Shown here in pieces: positions 6,001-10,870 of a stretch of 10,870 nucleotides of DNA (positions are counted from its first letter, which is position 1; each line of letters begins with the position of its first letter). The position numbers and the translations under genes were made by a program. A model generated the notes under the pieces. It did no database searches and was not told the DNA's origin. It saw only the letters and a list, made by a program, of their open reading frames with translations. Source of the DNA: Pseudomonadota bacterium (GTDB lineage: Bacteria; Pseudomonadota; Alphaproteobacteria; Rhodospirillales; 2-02-FULL-58-16); the NCBI GenBank assembly GCA_022560215.1, contig JADFTO010000078.1, positions 1 to 10,870 on the forward strand. The letters run 5' to 3'.

Positions 6001-6555
6001 GTGTCGATGCCGATCAAATCGTGGCTGGCCGCGGCGGTCCTCGCCGTGCTTGTCCCGCCTTCCGCCCAGGGGGCGTGCCGGACGGGCTTCGTCGAGCGCA
6101 TCGACCGCGTCACCCAAAAGAGCGAATGCGTCCCCCAAGGGGTGATCCGGCAACAGAATCTGCAACGTAGCCAAGCCTCGCGGATCGAACGGATCCGCAA
6201 GGGACAGGCCTTGCAACAACAAAAACAGATCAGGACCCAACAGGAGATCCAGAGAAAACAGGCGAACCGCGGCAGGCCCAGCCTGTCCAGCAAGAAACGG
6301 CGCCTGAAACAACTACGGCTGAACAAGCAGAAGCGGGACAGGCAGAGGCAGCTGGCCCTGCGTCAGCAGATCGAGGAGTTGATCACCGAATTCCGGCAAC
6401 GCCAGCCCACCTTGACCCGGCGCCAGGAAAGCCGGGTAGAGGAGATCATCAGGCAGCCGCAGCTCCTCAAGCACAAGCTATCCATCGAACAGCTCCAGGC
6501 TGTGAAGCGGAAGCTGACCGAACTTCTCCGCCAGCGCAGGGAAGAACAGCGCTAG
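6001..6555 (+). CDS. Secreted, highly basic Gln/Arg/Lys-rich coiled-coil protein, function unknown
   Basis: Not recognised. The likely start is GTG 6001, with GGGGA at 5987-5991 as ribosome binding site (9-base spacer), giving 184 residues. ATG 6007 would lose only two residues. The N-terminus MSMPIKSWLAAAVLAVLVPPSAQGAC is a clean Sec signal peptide, with cleavage probably near SAQG/AQGA. The residue three before the Cys is Gln, so a lipobox is absent. A short mature head, CRTGFVERIDRVTQKSEC, has two cysteines 17 residues apart that could form a disulfide in the periplasm. The rest is a long, charged, helix-prone tail dominated by Gln, Arg and Lys with few acidic residues, broken by a RGRPS linker around residue 85. 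The strong positive charge suggests binding to an anionic partner such as lipopolysaccharide, nucleic acid or cell wall, but this is inference. It is bounded by the phnX terminator upstream and a convergent gene 21 bases downstream. Confidence 0.75.
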   Translation: MSMPIKSWLAAAVLAVLVPPSAQGACRTGFVERIDRVTQKSECVPQGVIRQQNLQRSQASRIERIRKGQALQQQKQIRTQQEIQRKQANRGRPSLSSKKRRLKQLRLNKQKRDRQRQLALRQQIEELITEFRQRQPTLTRRQESRVEEIIRQPQLLKHKLSIEQLQAVKRKLTELLRQRREEQR

Positions 6556-6576
6556 GCCGAAGCCGTTAGCCCTCCC

Positions 6577-7272
6577 TCAGCCGAGATTGGCCTTCAGGAA
6601 TTCGATGGACCGCCCGTTGGCGAGGTGCGCGGACTCCCCGTCGTAGTGCTCGCCGCCGATGCGGGCGAAGGCGTGCCCCTGGCCCGGGTAGTCGTGGAGC
6701 GTCACCGACGGGTTGCCGTCGAGGGCCGCATGCACCTGCTCCCGGCCTTCCTTGGGCATGAACTCGTCCTCTCCGGCGATGTGCAGCATCAGCGGACAGC
6801 GAAAGGATTCGTCCAGGTGCTCGGTCAAGTAGACGCCGTAATAGCCGACCGCCGCGTCGGCCTTGGTGCGGGTGGAGGTGAGATAAGCGAGCCGGCCGCC
6901 GAGACAGAAACCCACCGTGCCCACCTTGCCCGAGCAACCCTCGGCGCCGCGCAGGGTCTCGATGGTGCTGTCCAGGTCCTGAACACCCTTCTCCAGGTCG
7001 AAGCCCTGGAACAGCTCGAAGGCCCGGGCCCATTCCTCCTCGCTCTGGTCGGTGATCTGGATGCCCGGCTCCTGCCGCCAGAAGAGATCGGGGCAGAGGG
7101 CGACGAAGCCCTCGGACGCGACCCAGTCGGTGAGGTCGCGCATGACCTGGTTGACGCCGAAGATCTCCTGGATCACCACGACGCCGGGCCCCTGGCCCGA
7201 GGGCGGCATGGCCTGATAGCCCATGAATTCCTCGCCGTCGGCCGACTTGATGATGATTTCCTGTCCGCTCAT
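6577..7272 (-). CDS. Dienelactone hydrolase family protein
   Basis: An alpha/beta hydrolase of the dienelactone hydrolase (carboxymethylenebutenolidase) family, PF01738, 231 residues, cytosolic. The full catalytic set is present at near-canonical positions: Glu36 in IQEIFGV, nucleophile Cys123 in GFCLGG, Asp169 in AGEDEFMP and His200 in GQGHAF. In classic enzymes this set hydrolyses dienelactone to maleylacetate in chlorocatechol breakdown. Many genomic homologues have unknown ester or lactone substrates, and no aromatic-degradation genes lie nearby, so the substrate is not assigned. The start is the ATG ending at 7272, because GGGGAGGAG sits just upstream of it. An in-frame ATG nine codons earlier would put that ribosome binding site inside the gene. 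It converges with the secreted basic protein. The EamA permease gene lies upstream on the same strand, 143 bases away, so co-transcription is possible. Confidence 0.93.
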   Translation of the reverse strand: MSGQEIIIKSADGEEFMGYQAMPPSGQGPGVVVIQEIFGVNQVMRDLTDWVASEGFVALCPDLFWRQEPGIQITDQSEEEWARAFELFQGFDLEKGVQDLDSTIETLRGAEGCSGKVGTVGFCLGGRLAYLTSTRTKADAAVGYYGVYLTEHLDESFRCPLMLHIAGEDEFMPKEGREQVHAALDGNPSVTLHDYPGQGHAFARIGGEHYDGESAHLANGRSIEFLKANLG

Positions 7273-7415
7273 TTCGGTCTCCTCCCCTGGATGCATCAAT
7301 TAAGGATTGACGGCAGTTTAGCCGAATTTTCCAGAAATTCAGTCGCTCATTTCAAGGGCGTCCCTTCGCCCGGCACTCATCCCGGTCAAATGGTTCCAAC
7401 TAACCGGATAGCGCT

Positions 7416-8270
7416 CTAGCGGGCGAGCACGATGACCACGATGCCGGCGCCAAGCACCATCGAGGCGGCCAGGCGCAGCCCCATGTCCCGCTCCTTCAGC
7501 CAGAGCCCTCCGACGAGCACGGAAAACGGGATCGAGGCCTGGCGCATGGACGCCACCGCCGCCGCGTCGCCGCCCTGGGAAAAGACCCAGAGGATCAGGT
7601 AATAAGACGCATAGCAGACCCCCGCGAAGCCGATATGACGGAGCGGCCTCCTGGTCCAGGCGAAAAGCCCCGCCACCGAATTCCCTGCAATGCGGAACAC
7701 CAGCACATAGGACGGCACGACGAGAAGCTGAATCCAGACCAACAGCACGGGCGGCTCGACCACCCGCATGATACGGGAATCGGCGATGGTGTAGATGCCC
7801 GTCCCGACCATGGCGAGGAGCGCGAAGGTCAGGGTCAACGGGTCGTCGAGGAGCCGGGTGCCGCGCCGGTACTGGAGGGCGAAAGCGCCTGCCAGGACCA
7901 GGGCGATGCCGGCGATCAGGGCCGCCGAATAGCTCTCGCCCAGGAACAGGAATCCGGCCGCCACGATGAACAGCGGCGAGGACCTGGCGATGGGGTAGTA
8001 GGCGGACAGGTCCCCGCGCTTGAGCGTCATCGCCAGCGACGTCGAATAAAGGGTCAGGCCCGCCCACGACATGGCCAGCCACGGCCACACGCGGCCGATG
8101 GCCATGAGGTCGTACCCTGCCAGCAGGACATGGCCGGCGGCAATAAAGCCAATGATTACAAAGATCGCCAGCAGGGCCTCCTCGGGCCGTTCGTAACGCT
8201 TGACCGAGGCGTTCCACACCGGGTGCAACGCCGCCGAGATGAGGATCAACAGGGCGAGGAAGGGCTCCAC
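7416..8270 (-). CDS. EamA/DMT-superfamily permease
   Basis: An inner-membrane protein of 284 residues with about ten hydrophobic helices in two EamA repeats (roughly residues 1-130 and 145-284), the usual size and plan for drug/metabolite transporters (PF00892). Family-type features are the end of the first repeat, GDLSAYYPIARSSPLFIVAAG, followed by LFLGE near residue 110, and the matching SMRQASIPFSVLVGG then LKERD in the second repeat. Both carry the Pro-containing helix and the Glu that closes each repeat. Members mostly export or import small metabolites, and substrate cannot be read from sequence. The predicted start is GTG at 8268-8270 with only a weak GAGGCGGG upstream, so the start is less sure than the gene. 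The stop codon is embedded in TAGAGCGCT, as at the pit stop. The dienelactone-hydrolase gene follows on the same strand. Confidence 0.9.
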   Translation of the reverse strand: MEPFLALLILISAALHPVWNASVKRYERPEEALLAIFVIIGFIAAGHVLLAGYDLMAIGRVWPWLAMSWAGLTLYSTSLAMTLKRGDLSAYYPIARSSPLFIVAAGFLFLGESYSAALIAGIALVLAGAFALQYRRGTRLLDDPLTLTFALLAMVGTGIYTIADSRIMRVVEPPVLLVWIQLLVVPSYVLVFRIAGNSVAGLFAWTRRPLRHIGFAGVCYASYYLILWVFSQGGDAAAVASMRQASIPFSVLVGGLWLKERDMGLRLAASMVLGAGIVVIVLAR

Positions 8271-8441
8271 TCAACGCCCGCCTCGGGCGCGGCCGGCCCC
8301 GGTCGAAACGCTGCTCCCGGGGGATGGCTTCATCTTCGTGGCTCCCAATGTTAGCGGGACCGATCATGGACCGAAACGCCGCCCCGGTGCAAAAGGGTTC
8401 TCCACCGGGATGCCGAGAGTCTATCTGGGATGCAGGGTATT

Positions 8442-8459
8442 GCCGGCGGGCCCGCCGGC
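8442..8459. promoter_or_regulatory. 18-base perfect palindrome in the leader of the aldehyde dehydrogenase gene
   Basis: GCCGGCGGGCCCGCCGGC is fully self-complementary and ends 24 bases before the ATG of the aldehyde dehydrogenase gene. It is followed by CTTTAAGTTT at 8460-8469. It may be an operator for a dimeric regulator, a leader hairpin, or a weak terminator or attenuator (stem plus T-rich tail). It sits in the 213-base divergent gap 8271-8483, in which I found no convincing -35/-10 pair. Confidence 0.45.
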
Positions 8460-8483
8460 CTTTAAGTTTCCGCAGGGAGTGCC

Positions 8484-9869
8484 ATGGCCAGCTCATTCAA
8501 AACCATCTCGCCCATCGACGGCGGCGTCTTCGTGGAGAGGGACCATGCCTCGGAGCGGGACATCGCCCGGGCCATCGGGGCGGCGGCCGGGGCCGGGGCC
8601 GCCTGGCGGCGAACGCCGCTGGCTGCGCGCGCCGAACTGTGCTCGGCGGCGGTCGATTCCTTCGTCGCCATGAAGGACGGCATCGCCGAGGAGATCACCC
8701 GCCAGATGGGCCGCCCCATCCGCTCATCGCCCGGCGAGGTCGGCGGCTTCGAGGAACGCGCCCGCCACATGATCGCCATCGCCGGCGATTCGCTGGCCGA
8801 CATCGCCATCGCGCCCAAGGACGGGTTCACCCGCTTCATCCGCCACGAGCCCCTGGGCGTGGTCTTCGTCATCGCGCCCTGGAACTACCCCTTTTTGACG
8901 GCGGTCAATTCCATCGTGCCGGCGCTGATGGCGGGCAACACGGTGATCCTGAAGCACTCGGTACAGACGCCGCTGGCGGCCGAGCGCCTGGCCCAGGCCT
9001 TCCAAGGCCTGCCGGCGGGGGTGTTCCAGTACCTTCACCTGAACCACGCCGACACGGAGCGGGTCATCGCCTCGGGAGATATCGGCTTCGTCGCCTTTAC
9101 CGGCTCCGAGCGGGGCGGCGTCATGGTGGAGAAGGCCGCGGCCGGGCGCTTCATCGGCGTCGGGCTGGAGCTCGGCGGCAAGGACCCGGCCTACGTGCGC
9201 GCCGACGCCGATATCGGCCATGCGATCGAGAACCTCTGCGACGGCGCCTATTTCAATTCGGGCCAGTCCTGTTGCGGGGTCGAGAGAATCTACGTTCACG
9301 CCGATGTCTACGACGACTTCGTCGAGGGCTTCGCCGCCCTGGCCAGTGCCTATCGCCTGGGCGACCCCATGGATCCCGAAACCACGCTCGGTCCCATGGT
9401 CAATACCGCCGCCGCCGATTACGCGCGCGGCCACATCGAGCAAGCGCTGGCGGCCGGGGCCAGGGCCCTTATCGACCCGGGCTCCTTCCCCGCCGACCGG
9501 GCGGGGACGCCGTACCTGGCGCCCCAGGCGCTCATCGACGTGGACCACTCGATGGCCGTGATGAAGGACGAGACCTTCGGCCCCGTGGCCGGGATCATGA
9601 AGGTTAAGTCCGACGAAGACGCCATAAGCCTGATGAACGACAGCGCTTTCGGCCTCACCGCGTCCGTGTGGACCAGGGACGAGGACGCCGCCTTGGCCAT
9701 CGGCGGCCGGGTCGAGACCGGCACCTGGTTCATGAACCGCTGCGACTACCTGGACCCGGCCCTGGCCTGGACGGGGGTCAAGGACTCAGGGCGAGGCTGC
9801 ACCCTATCGGACATCGGCTATGGCCACCTGACCCGCCCCAAGTCCTTTCACCTGCGCACCCGGCTCTGA
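8484..9869 (+). CDS. Aldehyde dehydrogenase family protein (NAD(P)+-dependent)
   Basis: A cytosolic ALDH-superfamily enzyme (PF00171) that oxidises an aldehyde to the acid, 461 residues, somewhat short for the family (about 470-500). All core residues are present: Asn134 in IAPWNYPF, general base Glu229 in LELGGKDP, nucleophile Cys263 in YFNSGQSCCG (the first of two adjacent Cys), and the DETFGPV motif near residue 363. The ribosome binding site is GGGAG at 8475-8479, 4 bases before the ATG. An Fe-type alcohol dehydrogenase follows 11 bases after the stop, so the pair forms an operon that could take an alcohol through its aldehyde to the acid. The residue before the catalytic Cys is Ser, not the Arg found in phosphonoacetaldehyde dehydrogenase PhnY, which argues against PhnY. 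The true substrate is not assigned. Such ALDH/Fe-ADH pairs in alphaproteobacteria can sit near glutamine-synthetase-like genes, which would lie outside this window. Confidence 0.94.
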   Translation: MASSFKTISPIDGGVFVERDHASERDIARAIGAAAGAGAAWRRTPLAARAELCSAAVDSFVAMKDGIAEEITRQMGRPIRSSPGEVGGFEERARHMIAIAGDSLADIAIAPKDGFTRFIRHEPLGVVFVIAPWNYPFLTAVNSIVPALMAGNTVILKHSVQTPLAAERLAQAFQGLPAGVFQYLHLNHADTERVIASGDIGFVAFTGSERGGVMVEKAAAGRFIGVGLELGGKDPAYVRADADIGHAIENLCDGAYFNSGQSCCGVERIYVHADVYDDFVEGFAALASAYRLGDPMDPETTLGPMVNTAAADYARGHIEQALAAGARALIDPGSFPADRAGTPYLAPQALIDVDHSMAVMKDETFGPVAGIMKVKSDEDAISLMNDSAFGLTASVWTRDEDAALAIGGRVETGTWFMNRCDYLDPALAWTGVKDSGRGCTLSDIGYGHLTRPKSFHLRTRL

Positions 9870-9880
9870 TCGGGGAAGCC

Positions 9881-10870
9881 ATGACCGATATGACCGGGAA
9901 CTGGAACTACCCGACGGCCGTCCGTTTCGGGGCCGGGCGCATCAATGAGCTGGCAAAGGTGTGCGCATCGTTGGGCATGACCCGTCCCCTGCTGGTCACC
10001 GACCCGGGGCTGGCGGCCCTCCCCATGGTCACGGGCGCGGTGGCCGATTGCCGGGCCGCCGGGCTCGGCGTCGCCGTCTTCCATAACCTCAGGCCCAATC
10101 CGGTCGGCCGCAACGTCACCGACGGGGTCGCCGCCTACCGCTCGGGCGGCCACGACGGCGTCATCGCCTTCGGCGGGGGCAGCGCCATGGATACCGCCAA
10201 GGCCATCGCCCTCATGGCCGGCCAGGAGAGGCCGCTGTGGGATTTCGAGGACGTGGGCGACAACTGGCGCCGCGCCGAGGTAAGCGCCATCGCCCCCATC
10301 GTCGCCGTGCCCACCACGGCCGGCACCGGGTCCGAGGTGGGCCGGGCCGCTGTCATCACCGAGGAGGACACCCACACCAAGAAGATCATCTTCCATCCCC
10401 GCATGCTGCCCGGCGTGGTGATCTCCGACCCCGCCTTGTGCGTCGGCCTGCCGCCCCACATCACGGCGGCCACCGGCATGGACGCCTTCGCCCACTGCCT
10501 GGAGGCCTATTCGGCGCCCGCCTTCCACCCCATGGCCGACGGCATCGCGCTGGAAGGCATGCGCCTGGTCCACGACTGGCTGCCCGCGGCGGTGAAGGAC
10601 GGGACGGACCTCGCGGCGCGGGCCAACATGATGGCGGCGGCCTCCATGGGGGCCACGGCCTTCCAGAAGGGCCTCGGCGCCATCCATTCCCTCAGCCACC
10701 CGGTGGGCGCCATCTACGACACCCACCACGGCCTCACCAACGCCGTCTTTACACCCTACGTGCTGGCCTTCAACCGCCCGGCAATCGAGGACCGCATGGC
10801 CCGCCTGGCCCGCTACCTGGGGCTCGCCAAACCCTCCTTCGAGGGTGTCATGGACTGGGTCCTGGCGCTC
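9881..10870 (+). CDS. Iron-type (group III) alcohol dehydrogenase, 3' end cut by the window
   Basis: The first 330 residues of an Fe-ADH family enzyme (PF00465, usual length about 380-390), open to the last base, so the C-terminus is missing. The nucleotide-binding motif GGGSAMDTAK starts at residue 98. The divalent-metal ligands are complete: Asp201 and His205 in GMDAFAHCLEAY, His269 in IHSLSHPVG and His283 in THHGLTNA. The 14-residue spacing of the last two is the same as in E. coli FucO (His263/His277). PTTAGTGSEVGRAAVI near residue 147 is also typical. The start is ATG 9881 with GGGGAAG at 9872-9878, 11 bases after the aldehyde dehydrogenase stop. A second in-frame ATG at 9890 is possible. 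It would interconvert an alcohol and an aldehyde with NAD(P). The family includes the phosphonoacetaldehyde reductase PhpC as well as many ordinary alcohol and semialdehyde enzymes, so substrate stays open. Confidence 0.95.
   Translation, partial: MTDMTGNWNYPTAVRFGAGRINELAKVCASLGMTRPLLVTDPGLAALPMVTGAVADCRAAGLGVAVFHNLRPNPVGRNVTDGVAAYRSGGHDGVIAFGGGSAMDTAKAIALMAGQERPLWDFEDVGDNWRRAEVSAIAPIVAVPTTAGTGSEVGRAAVITEEDTHTKKIIFHPRMLPGVVISDPALCVGLPPHITAATGMDAFAHCLEAYSAPAFHPMADGIALEGMRLVHDWLPAAVKDGTDLAARANMMAAASMGATAFQKGLGAIHSLSHPVGAIYDTHHGLTNAVFTPYVLAFNRPAIEDRMARLARYLGLAKPSFEGVMDWVLAL

Noticed and set aside
6001..6090. Lipoprotein signal in the secreted basic protein
   Set aside because: The Cys after the hydrophobic stretch is preceded by Gln-Gly-Ala, without Leu/Val/Ile at -3, so it does not fit a lipobox.
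7339..8496. A 385-residue open frame on the minus strand over the EamA gene
   Set aside because: It is a frame-shifted reading of the same strand as the permease, Arg/Pro/Gly-rich with no domain motif, and is a by-product of high GC content.
8324..9607. A 427-residue plus-strand open frame over the aldehyde dehydrogenase
   Set aside because: It is Arg/Gly-rich shadow coding; the dehydrogenase frame carries every expected catalytic motif.
8484..9869. Assignment of the aldehyde dehydrogenase as phosphonoacetaldehyde dehydrogenase PhnY
   Set aside because: The residue before the catalytic Cys is Ser rather than the substrate-binding Arg of PhnY. The genome already has PhnX, and the gene is not in the phnWX operon.

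Overview
The window comes from a high-GC genome with compact, operon-style gene order, strong GA-rich ribosome binding sites and bacterial gene families throughout. Protein style (the SDR, the DUF47-Pit pair, the aldehyde dehydrogenase / Fe-alcohol dehydrogenase pair) suggests an alphaproteobacterium, probably of the Rhodospirillales type. That placement is inferred from sequence style, not from a marker gene. No rRNA, tRNA, CRISPR array, transposase or phage gene was seen, and no gene-free stretch exceeds about 220 bases.

Layout, left to right. (1) An 85-base imperfect palindrome at the left edge, followed by a short-chain dehydrogenase that seems to start at a rare ATT codon. (2) A phosphate-transport operon: a DUF47 (PhoU-like) accessory protein and a Pit-type inorganic phosphate permease, 8 bases apart. 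(3) Facing it, a DeoR-family repressor. This is transcribed divergently from phnW and phnX, the two enzymes of the phosphonatase route: 2-aminoethylphosphonate to phosphonoacetaldehyde, then to acetaldehyde plus phosphate. The deoR-phnW gap holds a symmetric 33-base operator-like element that overlaps candidate promoters in both directions. A strong GC hairpin closes the phnWX operon. (4) An unrecognised secreted, very basic, Gln/Arg/Lys-rich protein, convergent with a dienelactone-hydrolase-family gene, which is followed on the same minus strand by an EamA/DMT permease. (5) On the plus strand, an aldehyde dehydrogenase and an iron-type alcohol dehydrogenase (cut by the window end) form an operon whose leader contains an 18-base perfect palindrome.

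How the parts may work together: PhnW and PhnX would strip nitrogen and phosphate from 2-aminoethylphosphonate, leaving alanine, acetaldehyde and free phosphate. The DeoR-family protein is the natural candidate to switch these genes, which would make the pathway substrate-induced rather than dependent on phosphate starvation. The neighbouring Pit/DUF47 pair handles inorganic phosphate but is not in the same transcript. The oxidoreductase pair at the right end could act on small aldehydes or alcohols, but a link to the phosphonate genes is only a hypothesis. No phosphonate uptake system lies within the window.

Most genes are clear members of known families. The points that look least ordinary are the palindromic divergent promoter/operator, DeoR-type control of phnWX, the ATT-initiated SDR, and the orphan basic secreted protein.
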